Assembly: GCA_937900285.1 (NCBI GenBank)
Contig: CALCEM010000012.1
Location: 1-37,928 of the forward strand
Origin: an uncultured Fretibacterium sp.
GTDB taxonomy: Bacteria > Synergistota > Synergistia > Synergistales > Aminobacteriaceae
Reading direction: 5' to 3'
DNA length: 37,928 nt
Shown here: positions 1 to 7,885 of the stretch, piece after piece
Position numbering within the stretch: the stretch's first letter is position 1
Layout of the letters: every line of letters begins with the position of its first letter
Notes under the pieces: model-generated
Told to the model about the DNA's origin: nothing
The model's input: the letters and a program-made list of their open reading frames with translations, nothing else
The model's database searches: none
Made by a program: the position numbers and the translations under genes

Positions 1-510
1 GGGAGAAATATTTTCAGAGAATTTTTATTCGGCGGTAATATCCCATGTTTATCCGGAGCATTTATGATTAGATCAAAACTTTTATTAAACAGATTACGAG
101 ATAAAAAAATTTTTTACATTTCAAATTGCGGTCAAAATTGGCAGCTTCTTTTACCCGTCGCATGGGATAATAAATGCGGTTTTATAGATAAATGTTTATA
201 CACGTATTATGTCAGACCTGACAGCCATTATCATTCAGCAGATTACAGCGAACATATAAAACGGCAGTACATATACGAACAAATAGTAATAAACACGATG
301 TATTTTATAAGTGATGAAGATAAAGCGAAATTATTCCCCGAAGTTCATAAAAAATTTTCGTGCGATCGTTTGCATTTTAGTGCTGAATTAATGTACAAAT
401 ATTATATTGAAGCAATGAAAGCCGGAGGAAGTTTATTAAAATTCCCGTTTAAAATATTTATACGCTTATTGAAACTGAAAATAAAATTTATGCTGAATTA
501 TAAAATTTAA
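1..510 (+). CDS. Glycosyltransferase family 2 (GT-A), C-terminal fragment
   Basis: The reading frame is open from base 1, so the gene starts outside the window; the ATG at 64 is internal. The visible part has the end of a GT2 catalytic domain: a G-N-x-x-C-L-S-G segment, then a W-Q-L-L-L-P-V-A stretch, C-G-F-I-D-K, and a Y-x-Y-x-R-x-D-S-H motif. These are typical of the acceptor-side half of bacterial glycosyltransferases that build surface polysaccharides. The C-terminus is basic and amphipathic, which could attach it to the inner face of the membrane. The DxD and nucleotide-sugar-binding half lies upstream and cannot be inspected, so donor and acceptor are unknown. A second surface-glycan type enzyme (GT10) sits at the other end of the window. 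Confidence 0.75.
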   Translation, partial: GRNIFREFLFGGNIPCLSGAFMIRSKLLLNRLRDKKIFYISNCGQNWQLLLPVAWDNKCGFIDKCLYTYYVRPDSHYHSADYSEHIKRQYIYEQIVINTMYFISDEDKAKLFPEVHKKFSCDRLHFSAELMYKYYIEAMKAGGSLLKFPFKIFIRLLKLKIKFMLNYKI

Positions 511-610
511 AAATTAAAAAATTAAAAAAATAAAATTTTCCTGTCATCTCAAAAATTATTATTATTATGTATTATATTCATTGCTTTAAGGCTTTAAGGA
601 GTGAATTTAT

Positions 611-2155
611 TTGCAGGATAATAAAAATAATAACATGATTAAACATGCTTTCATGATGATGGCAGGGACTTTAATGAGCAGAATTTTAGGACTTGTTCGG
701 GAAATTGTTGTAGCGGCATTTTTCGGAGCTTCTAAAAGTATGGACGCTTTTAACGTTGCTTACACTCTTTCAAATTTAGCGCGGCAGTTATTAGCTGAGG
801 GAGCTTTGTCAGCAGCATTCGTCCCGGTATTTTCGCAGGCTCTAATAAAAGATCGCAATAAAGCTCTAAAACTCGCAAGAAGTTCAATGACAGTATTTTT
901 ATTTTTAACGGGCTGTGTCGTAATAATCGGGATAATTTTCGCACCGGCATTAGTAAATATAATGGCTCCCGGCTTTGACGAAGCAAATAAAATTTTATCG
1001 ACCGGCTTAACCCGCTGGATGTTTCCATTTTTAATATTTATTTCAATGGAAGCGTTGACGATGGGCGAATTAAATAGTTTAGGTTCGTTTTTTGTTCCTG
1101 CATTGTCTCCGGCGTTTAGCAATTTAGTTTTTATAATTTCCGCGCCGTTTTTCGCTGGATATTTGGGAGTTTACGGCCTGGCACTTTCAGTTTTATGCGG
1201 GGGTGCAGCACATTTTTTAACTCAATGGATTTACAGCATTAAAATGAAAGCGTTTTTATATCCAGTTAGGCCGGATTTTAAGGACCCTGATTTGAAAAAA
1301 ATTTTAAAATTATTTCTGCCTTATGCTGCGGGCCTCTCGTTAAATCAAGTTAATCCGGTTATTAGCAGAATGTTAGGTTCATTTCTGGAAGCTGGAAGCA
1401 TTTCGGTTTTAAATTATTCAAATAGGATTTTACAATTACCGCTCGGATTATTTGTAATAGCAATTTCGCAAGCTGTTTTGCCTCAATTATCGCGAGTAAA
1501 AAATAATGAAGAGTTCACGGAAATTTTAAGACAAGCAATAAATTTTGCGTTATTTGTAGTTTTGCCTGCTTCACTCGGCGTAATTTTAATTTCAAATTCA
1601 TTTGTACATTTAATATTTGTTCGCGGTCAATTTAATAAATGGGCGTGGGATGCGACATCTTCATGTTTAGCGTACAGCATGTTAGGTCTTCCCGGCATGG
1701 CGTGTTCAACTGTTGTAATGCGCGCGTTATATGCTTTATCAATGTCGAAGGAAGCATTTAAAGTTACATTATTCAGCGTAATTTCAACGGCGATATTTTC
1801 GATTATATTAATTTATCCGATGGGTTATAACGGTTTAGCGTTAGCTCCTGGAATAGCGTTTACACTTTCTGGATTGCTGGGATTATTTTACGTTAAACGG
1901 AAGATCGGCATAAATTTAAATTTAATTTCGAGATCGCATTTTATAAAATATATTCTCGCATTGATAATAATAATAATTTCAGTAAGCACATTTAAATTTT
2001 TCTGGTCATATGATCCCGAAGCAAAATTATTAATTCGTGCGTTATGGGTTTTTTCAATAATATTTTTTAGTGCTGTAACATATTCAATTTTTACGTTTAT
2101 TATGAAATTCCCGGAGTGGCAGTGGATACGAGAAGCATTTTTAAAGCGCGCATAA
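611..2155 (+). CDS. murJ: Lipid II flippase MurJ (MviN)
   Basis: Moves the peptidoglycan precursor lipid II across the cytoplasmic membrane. The 514-residue product is almost entirely hydrophobic helices, matching the usual 14-helix MOP-superfamily fold. The N-terminus has the family signature around residues 20-60 (S-R-I-L-G-L-V-R-E, then F-G-A-S, then D-A-F-N-V-A-Y) and the A-E-G-A-L-S-A-A-F-V-P-V-F segment. The start is TTG at 611, eight bases behind an AAGGAG ribosome-binding site; no ATG fits as well. Full length, no disruption. It stands between a glycosyltransferase and a nucleoside kinase and is probably transcribed alone or with what precedes it; no clear terminator is seen in the 100 bases upstream. 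Confidence 0.95.
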   Translation: MQDNKNNNMIKHAFMMMAGTLMSRILGLVREIVVAAFFGASKSMDAFNVAYTLSNLARQLLAEGALSAAFVPVFSQALIKDRNKALKLARSSMTVFLFLTGCVVIIGIIFAPALVNIMAPGFDEANKILSTGLTRWMFPFLIFISMEALTMGELNSLGSFFVPALSPAFSNLVFIISAPFFAGYLGVYGLALSVLCGGAAHFLTQWIYSIKMKAFLYPVRPDFKDPDLKKILKLFLPYAAGLSLNQVNPVISRMLGSFLEAGSISVLNYSNRILQLPLGLFVIAISQAVLPQLSRVKNNEEFTEILRQAINFALFVVLPASLGVILISNSFVHLIFVRGQFNKWAWDATSSCLAYSMLGLPGMACSTVVMRALYALSMSKEAFKVTLFSVISTAIFSIILIYPMGYNGLALAPGIAFTLSGLLGLFYVKRKIGINLNLISRSHFIKYILALIIIIISVSTFKFFWSYDPEAKLLIRALWVFSIIFFSAVTYSIFTFIMKFPEWQWIREAFLKRA

Positions 2156-2193
2156 ATTTTATTTTTATTTATTTTTAATTTAATTTAATTCGT

Positions 2194-2199
2194 TATAAT
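2194..2199 (+). promoter_or_regulatory. Possible -10 element for the nucleoside kinase gene
   Basis: A perfect TATAAT lies 35 bases before the start codon, in the murJ-kinase gap. The region 17 bases upstream is only T-rich and holds no good -35, so this is weak evidence in such AT-rich DNA. Confidence 0.35.
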
Positions 2200-2233
2200 T
2201 ATTTTAAACTTAAATGGAGAGTGTAAATAAAAA

Positions 2234-3910
2234 ATGGCGTTTACAGTTTGCGTTTTAACCGCTGCCAAAAAAGAACAATATATCGCAAGTTATATAGCCG
2301 GAGATACTCCAGTAACAGGCCATGACGTAATGGCAGAAATGATCGCTAGACATGGTATGCCACAACGCAGAGTAATAGCATGGTTCGTAAATAATTATAC
2401 TCGTCCGCTAGATTGGACGATTGATGAAGACGCTACCGTTGAATTTATTATGACCGATTCTCCGACGGGTTTAAGAATTTACCAGAGGTCGCTGGATTTT
2501 ATATTTGTGATAGCATGCGCAAGAGCTACAGGACGTAAAGCGATGTTAAAACATTCAATAGCAGACGGACATTACTGGGAACTTGAGGGCGGAATAGTTA
2601 CGCAGCTTGATATAGATAGAATTAAAATCGAAATGCAGGAAATTATAAAACGAGATTCGCCGATAACGCGGGAAATTTTAACGATAGATAAAGCCCGGAG
2701 AATTTTCCAACGTCAAGGAGATTTAGAGATGTCGGAATTATTTATCCGTGCGAATTTAGATCCTGTTGAAGTTTACAGGTGCGGAGAATTTTACGGATAT
2801 TTTTGCGGCGGGACGATGGCTTCATCGACTGGTTTATTAAGATTATTCGATATAGTTTTATATGAACAGGGTTTAATTTTAAGATTTCCGACGACAGAAA
2901 ATCCCGATGAGGTTTCTCACGCTAAAATTATTAAATCGATGGGCGATGTATTTTTTGATTATGCTCACTGGCTGGAAGTTTTAGATTTAAATTATTTAAA
3001 TAAATTACATCACAGAGTAACAGAGGGGAAAATACAGGAATTAATTTTAATAGCTGAAGCATTTCATTCGCAGCGTTTGGGAAATATTGCGGAAGATGTT
3101 GCTTCACGTCCTGTTAAAGTTGTAACGATCGCCGGGCCTTCAGGTTCAGGAAAGACGACATTTTCAGAAAGATTAAAAGTTCAGTTAATGGTCTGCGGAA
3201 AAAATCCTGTTACGCTTCCATTGGATAATTATTTTAAGGAGCGCGAAGAATCTCCAAAAGATGAACACGGCGAATATGATTATGAAAGAATTGACGCGTT
3301 AGATTTGGAATTACTGGAAAATAATTTAACTGGAATTTTAAACGGCGAAGAAGTTACGACTCCGATTTATAATTTTATAACTGGACGCAAAGAACCCGGG
3401 AAAATAATAAAATTGAGGCCGTCGGATGTTTTGATCATGGAAGGTATACACGGTTTGAACGACAGAATTTTAAAAATGATTCCTGATGATTCGCGTTACG
3501 GAGTTTTTGTCTCGCCGTTAACTGGAATTTGTATAGATCCTCATAACAGAACGAGCACCGGCGATAATAGATTATTAAGGCGTTTGATTCGAGATTACAG
3601 GACGCGGGGGAAATCTGCTCAGACCACGCTTGAAGTTTACCCGAAAGTTTTAAACGGAGCAAAAAAATATATTTTTCCTTACAGAAATCGAGCTGATGCA
3701 ATTTTTAATTCTGCGCTGCCTTATGAATTAGGAGTGTTGAAGCCGTATGTAGAGCCGTTATTACATACAGTTGATGAAAATTCTCAAGTTTTTAGCGAGG
3801 CATTAAGATTATTAAATATTTTGAGGTTTGTGCCTTCGTTAAATAATGACGGTATTCCAAATAATTCAGTTATACGCGAATTTATAGGCGGAAGCTGTCT
3901 TGATGTTTAG
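2234..3910 (+). CDS. Nucleoside kinase, threonyl-tRNA synthetase-like plus uridine kinase domains
   Basis: A 558-residue, two-part protein. The first ~270 residues resemble the N-terminal and second additional (SAD) domains of threonyl-tRNA synthetase, with no aminoacylation core: H-S-I-A-D-G-H-Y near residue 106, then the E-x-Y-R-C-G-E-F-Y-G-Y-F-C-G-G segment. The second half is a P-loop uridine-kinase/phosphoribulokinase-type domain with Walker A G-P-S-G-S-G-K-T at 301-308, the D-N-Y-F-K-x-R motif and a V-L-I-M-E-G-I-H-G strand. Proteins of this architecture phosphorylate nucleosides, presumably uridine/cytidine for salvage; the role of the tRNA-synthetase-like half is not established. A GGAGAG ribosome-binding site precedes the ATG. 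The methyltransferase begins three bases after the stop. Confidence 0.88.
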   Translation: MAFTVCVLTAAKKEQYIASYIAGDTPVTGHDVMAEMIARHGMPQRRVIAWFVNNYTRPLDWTIDEDATVEFIMTDSPTGLRIYQRSLDFIFVIACARATGRKAMLKHSIADGHYWELEGGIVTQLDIDRIKIEMQEIIKRDSPITREILTIDKARRIFQRQGDLEMSELFIRANLDPVEVYRCGEFYGYFCGGTMASSTGLLRLFDIVLYEQGLILRFPTTENPDEVSHAKIIKSMGDVFFDYAHWLEVLDLNYLNKLHHRVTEGKIQELILIAEAFHSQRLGNIAEDVASRPVKVVTIAGPSGSGKTTFSERLKVQLMVCGKNPVTLPLDNYFKEREESPKDEHGEYDYERIDALDLELLENNLTGILNGEEVTTPIYNFITGRKEPGKIIKLRPSDVLIMEGIHGLNDRILKMIPDDSRYGVFVSPLTGICIDPHNRTSTGDNRLLRRLIRDYRTRGKSAQTTLEVYPKVLNGAKKYIFPYRNRADAIFNSALPYELGVLKPYVEPLLHTVDENSQVFSEALRLLNILRFVPSLNNDGIPNNSVIREFIGGSCLDV

Positions 3911-3913
3911 GCG

Positions 3914-4816
3914 ATGCAATTAATTTTTAACGAAATAAATAATTTACCGGAATATAAATTTTTATGCGAAGACGCGTTAAATTTTTCGCGGGAAGTTCAA
4001 AATAATTCAGTGAAATTAATAATGACCTCTCCTCCGTATAATATTGGCAAATCTTACGAGACCAGAATAAATATTAATGAATATATTTCAAATTTTGAGC
4101 CTCTGTTAAACGAGTTAAAAAGAATTTTGTGCGATGACGGAAGCATTTGCTGGCAAGTTGGTAATTATGTTGAAGACGGAGAAATTTTCCCGTTGGATAT
4201 TTATTTTTATGACGCGTTTAAAAATTTGGGCTTTAAATTGCGTAATAGGATAATTTGGCATTTTGGACACGGCTTGCACTGCTCAAAAAGATTCAGCGGA
4301 CGTTATGAGGTTATATTATGGTTTACTAAGACGGATAATTATATTTTCAATCTCGATGATGTCCGAATACCTTCAAAATATCCCGGTAAAAAATATTATA
4401 AGGGTGCTAAAAAAGGCTTGATCAGCGCAAATCCTGCCGGTAAAAATCCGGAAGATTTATGGACTATTGAGAGATTAACTGATGATTGGGACGCGTTGAT
4501 TTGGGAAATTCCTAACGTTAAAAATAATCATCCTGAAAAATTAAATCATCCGTGCCAGTATCCTGTTGAATTGGCGGAACGTTGTATATTAGCTTTGACA
4601 AATGAAAATGATTTTATATTTGATCCATTTGCCGGAGTGGCTTCTACGTTAATAGCAGCGTTGAAAAATAACCGCAGGGCATTAGGTTCAGAACGCGAAA
4701 AAAATTATTTTGAAATAGGTTCTGAACGAATAAAAAATTTAAACGCAGGCAATTTAAAAACGCGTCCGATATATCAGGAGATTTATAAACCTCATGAAAA
4801 TAAGTCAAGTATATAG
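3914..4816 (+). CDS. DNA methyltransferase of a BstYI-like type II system, probably N4-cytosine
   Basis: Modifies the host copies of the site cut by the next gene. The catalytic motif IV is T-S-P-P-Y-N at residues 38-43, and the SAM-binding motif I D-P-F-A-G is near the end at 237-241. Catalytic-before-SAM order makes this a beta-class enzyme. S-P-P-Y, rather than D-P-P-Y, is typical of N4-cytosine methyltransferases, so m4C is the likely product; that is inferred from the motif. The gene starts three bases after the kinase stop and overlaps the endonuclease by 23 bases, so the pair is probably translationally coupled. Length (300 aa) is normal. No controller (C) protein is present. Confidence 0.9.
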   Translation: MQLIFNEINNLPEYKFLCEDALNFSREVQNNSVKLIMTSPPYNIGKSYETRININEYISNFEPLLNELKRILCDDGSICWQVGNYVEDGEIFPLDIYFYDAFKNLGFKLRNRIIWHFGHGLHCSKRFSGRYEVILWFTKTDNYIFNLDDVRIPSKYPGKKYYKGAKKGLISANPAGKNPEDLWTIERLTDDWDALIWEIPNVKNNHPEKLNHPCQYPVELAERCILALTNENDFIFDPFAGVASTLIAALKNNRRALGSEREKNYFEIGSERIKNLNAGNLKTRPIYQEIYKPHENKSSI

Positions 4817-5408
4817 TCATTTGAATGGCTTGGAATTTTTAATGGTGCGCAAGTCTAAACAGTGGGAAGAAATACAAAACGCAATAAAAAACGTTAATGC
4901 TTCGCTCGCCCTAAATAAAATAAGCCGTGAAAAGAATATGAATGGAAAAATTTTATATTCACCTGCGCATTTAAATAAACTTTTTAAGATTGAATTTTTA
5001 AATACAGACTGGCGCGAAAACAGGACAGATTATTTTGTGAATGAGGATTTAGATACTACACGCGAAATTATCAAGCTGAAAAATAAAAATGACCAGAAAA
5101 AAATAATTATTCAAAATGGTTTTGAAGCATATAGAACGTATAATCAAATAGATTTTGTGAAAGATCGTGTGGCAGTTGAAGTTCAATTTGGGAAATATTT
5201 TTCAGTTCAATATGATTTACATGTTAAGCATACATTTTTTTATGAGCTGGGGGAAATTGATGTAGGAATTGAAATAATACCGATGCATAAATTGATGTCT
5301 CAGATGTCAACTGGTGTTGCGTGGTACGAAAATGAATTAACGAATATTGTTCGTGAGGGGCGTTCAAATCCTTCAGTCCCTATAATTTTAATTGGTGTTG
5401 AGCCTTAG
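4794..5408 (+). CDS. Type II restriction endonuclease, BstYI/BglII family
   Basis: From memory the protein is very close to BstYI along its whole length (both ~203 residues). Shared blocks include the N-terminal V-Y-S-H-L-N-G-L-E, I-L-Y-S-P near 53-57, the D-F-V-K-D-R-V-A-x-E-V-Q-F-G-K-Y core and the C-terminal P-x-x-L-I-G tail. The catalytic residues of this family correspond to D120, E129 and Q131: the BglII/BstYI form of PD-(D/E)xK, with Gln in place of Lys. The expected target is RGATCY, cut after R; BglII-type AGATCT is the main alternative. The ATG lies inside the end of the methyltransferase gene with a CAGGAGA ribosome-binding site ~12 bases before it. All key residues are intact, so the enzyme looks active. 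Confidence 0.93.
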   Translation: MKISQVYSHLNGLEFLMVRKSKQWEEIQNAIKNVNASLALNKISREKNMNGKILYSPAHLNKLFKIEFLNTDWRENRTDYFVNEDLDTTREIIKLKNKNDQKKIIIQNGFEAYRTYNQIDFVKDRVAVEVQFGKYFSVQYDLHVKHTFFYELGEIDVGIEIIPMHKLMSQMSTGVAWYENELTNIVREGRSNPSVPIILIGVEP

Positions 5409-5412
5409 AAAA

Positions 5413-6333
5413 ATGAATTTTGCAATAATTTTAAGTTTAGCAATATTATTAGATTTTGTGTGCAGTGAGAATTTAAATTTTTTAATTCATCCTGTAATTT
5501 TAATTGGGAAATTAATTTTATTTCTGGAACGCAGATTAAAGAACGGTTATATATTATGCGCTTTAGTTTTGATCCTAGCAGGAATTACTGCCGGGATTTT
5601 TTTATTTATGTTTGATTTTAATATTTTTGCGCAGATTTATTTAATATATTTGGCCTTAGCATGGAGAGATTTAAAAGATGAGACGTTAATAATTGCCGAA
5701 AGTTTATTTAAAAATAATATTCCCGAAGCAAAAAAATTTTTATCACGAGTAGTCGGACGCGATACACAAAATTTAAATAAAAACGAAATTTCCCGCGCAA
5801 CAATTGAAACTATAGCCGAAAATTCAATTGATGGAATTATGTCAGTTATGTTTTATGCTTTAGTCGGATATATTATAAATAAAAATTTGATCGGTGTATT
5901 CGTCTGGATTTTTAAGGCTGTCAGTACTTTAGATTCTATGATCGGTTATGAAAAATATAAAAATTTCGGGAAGCCTTCTGCTAAACTGGATGACATTTTA
6001 AATTTTTTGCCTGCGAGATTGGGCGGAATAATAATTATTATTGCTGGAGGATTTAAAATCAAGAATTTAAAAATATTTTTGCGCGACAGATTGAAACATA
6101 AAAGCCCAAATTCTGCACACGGTGAAAGCGCGTTCGGAGCAGTTTTAAATTTAAAATTGGGCGGAGGAGCATATTACAACGGAAAATTTGAAGAGCGTGA
6201 ATTTATTGGAGGCAATAATAACCCTGAAGCATTTGATATTATACGGGCGCAGAATTTACTTGACAGGTCATGCGCATTATTTGCAATTGTAATAATTTTC
6301 ACGGCCGAATTTTTTGCGTTGATTTGTGCATGA
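5413..6333 (+). CDS. cobD: Adenosylcobinamide-phosphate synthase CbiB/CobD
   Basis: An inner-membrane enzyme that attaches aminopropanol (phosphate) to adenosylcobyric acid, a late step of cobalamin synthesis. Visible family features are the N-terminal hydrophobic segment ending in L-D-F, the I-H-P-V-I-L-I-G-K motif near residue 30, the E-T-I-A-E-N-S-I-D-G motif in the middle, the Y-E-K-Y-K-N-F-G-K-P-S-A-K-x-D-D segment and a late G-E-S-A-F-G-A-V-L-N-L-K-L-G-G motif. I chose ATG 5413, just after the endonuclease stop. TTG 5392 and GTG 5395 are in frame and would overlap that gene; none has a strong ribosome-binding site. No other cobalamin gene is in the window, so the rest of the pathway must be elsewhere. 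Confidence 0.9.
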   Translation: MNFAIILSLAILLDFVCSENLNFLIHPVILIGKLILFLERRLKNGYILCALVLILAGITAGIFLFMFDFNIFAQIYLIYLALAWRDLKDETLIIAESLFKNNIPEAKKFLSRVVGRDTQNLNKNEISRATIETIAENSIDGIMSVMFYALVGYIINKNLIGVFVWIFKAVSTLDSMIGYEKYKNFGKPSAKLDDILNFLPARLGGIIIIIAGGFKIKNLKIFLRDRLKHKSPNSAHGESAFGAVLNLKLGGGAYYNGKFEEREFIGGNNNPEAFDIIRAQNLLDRSCALFAIVIIFTAEFFALICA

Positions 6334-6363
6334 AAATACGTTAAAACTAAAAAAAATTTATTT

Positions 6364-7683
6364 GTGTTATGGATGTGTGAAAGTTTGAGAAAATTTACTG
6401 TTGCGATATTTATATTATTTTTATTTTTATTAATATTTTCCGCAAATATTTTAAATGCTTTTCCCGTGAGTTATGATTTACGAAAATTTAACAGAGTAAC
6501 GAGCGTAAAAAATCAAGGTATACCCGGACCGTGTTGGGCGTTTGCTGCATTAGGTTCGATGGAATCAAATTTTTTAACGCAGTATCCCGGAAATATTACG
6601 GATTTATCAGAAATGCATCTCGCTTATTACATGTACAGAAATCCGAAGCCCGAAAAAAATTTTACATCCTGGAAAAAATCCGGAACTCTTAACCTCGAAG
6701 GTAATATATTTATGGCGACTGCTTTTTTATCGAGATTGGCCGGCCCTGTTAAGGAGTCATCGCTTGAATATTCATCTTCAGAATTGAGATCGCTCAAAAG
6801 CAATAAAGGCAGCCCGGAAAATTATAAACGCGAAATGATTTTAAAAGATGTGTTTTTCATGTCCAGAACTTCGCAGCCGGATAATAATTTACGTAAAAAA
6901 TTAATTCAAGATTATGGCGGGATCGTAATAAGTTTTTACAGTAATGTGCGTTCATATCACAGCGCTAACAATTCGACGACTTATTTTAATCCTGAACACG
7001 GAAATAAAACTAATCACGACGTTATAATAATTGGCTGGGATGATAATTATCCGCGCGAAAATTTTAAGCCTCAACCATCTCGTGACGGAGCATGGTTAAT
7101 AAAAAATTCTTGGGGAGTGTTACGAGGTTCAGGCGGATATTTTTGGCTTTCATACGATCAATTTATTTACGGCGGAGCGGTGTTCGTAGCTGAAAAAAAT
7201 AATTCAAGATTAAAACATTACGGCTATGATGATTTAGGCTGGTGTGGAAATTCGAGTTATAAATTTGCAGCGAATATTTTTAAAATAGATTCGGAACGCG
7301 AAAATTTAAGCGATATAGGGATTTACACGCCGGAAAATAATATTAATTACGAAATTAAAATTTATGATCTTGGAAACAATAAAAATTTAAATTTGAACTC
7401 CGCAAAATTATTAACTGAACTTAAAAATAATATGAATTACGCCGGCTATCATAAAATTAAATTGAACCAAAAAATTTTACTCGAACAAAATAAATATATT
7501 GCTGTCGTTGTGAAAATGCCTAAAATATTCCCAGTTGAATTAAAGCGTGAAAAGTATTCAGAAAAATTTATCGTGAATGCTGGTGAAAGTTATTTTTCAA
7601 ATGACGGCATAAATTGGACTGACGGTTTTAATTTAAAAATGAATGCCTGCATAAAAATTTTTACTGAAACTAGAAATTATTAA
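6364..7683 (+). CDS. Secreted papain-like (C1A) cysteine protease with lectin-like C-terminal domain
   Basis: Up to 439 residues. A hydrophobic signal peptide (about residues 11-32, likely cut near N-A/F-P) leads straight into the catalytic domain without a papain-type inhibitory propeptide. The catalytic set is complete: oxyanion Gln51, nucleophile Cys57 in C-W-A-F, His218 in N-H-D-V-I-I-I-G-W and Asn248 in I-K-N-S-W-G. Residues ~300-437 are beta-rich and resemble the lectin-like domain found behind C1 peptidases in several anaerobes. It probably degrades peptides or surface proteins outside the cell. The start is uncertain: GTG 6364, ATG 6373 and TTG 6385 all keep the signal peptide, and no strong ribosome-binding site decides between them. 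Confidence 0.88.
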   Translation: MLWMCESLRKFTVAIFILFLFLLIFSANILNAFPVSYDLRKFNRVTSVKNQGIPGPCWAFAALGSMESNFLTQYPGNITDLSEMHLAYYMYRNPKPEKNFTSWKKSGTLNLEGNIFMATAFLSRLAGPVKESSLEYSSSELRSLKSNKGSPENYKREMILKDVFFMSRTSQPDNNLRKKLIQDYGGIVISFYSNVRSYHSANNSTTYFNPEHGNKTNHDVIIIGWDDNYPRENFKPQPSRDGAWLIKNSWGVLRGSGGYFWLSYDQFIYGGAVFVAEKNNSRLKHYGYDDLGWCGNSSYKFAANIFKIDSERENLSDIGIYTPENNINYEIKIYDLGNNKNLNLNSAKLLTELKNNMNYAGYHKIKLNQKILLEQNKYIAVVVKMPKIFPVELKREKYSEKFIVNAGESYFSNDGINWTDGFNLKMNACIKIFTETRNY

Positions 7684-7817
7684 ATGTTTTGTAGCAAATC
7701 AAATTCTGAAATTTAAAATCTGACACGACATTTAAAAAGCAACTCGTTAAACAAATTAATAATTACGGCCATTTAGTGCGCGAATATTTATAATTTTTTA
7801 CTCGCAAAAAAATCCCA

Positions 7818-7870
7818 AAAAAAATCTGGGCAGGAATTTAAATTTTTCCCCGTCCAGATCAAATTTTTTT
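7818..7870. terminator. Bidirectional terminator between convergent protease and chemoreceptor genes
   Basis: Arms 7824-7834 and 7849-7859 form an 11-bp stem with one mismatch and one wobble, around an AT-rich loop. On the minus strand a run of eight T follows directly; on the plus strand seven T follow after four bases. The remaining part of the 202-base gap (7684-7817) shows no gene or RNA that I recognise. Confidence 0.8.
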
Positions 7871-7885
7871 AAATCAAAATAAAAT

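Noticed and set aside
7684..7817. Possible small RNA gene in the gap after the protease
   Set aside because: No promoter, stable fold or known RNA motif apart from the terminator.
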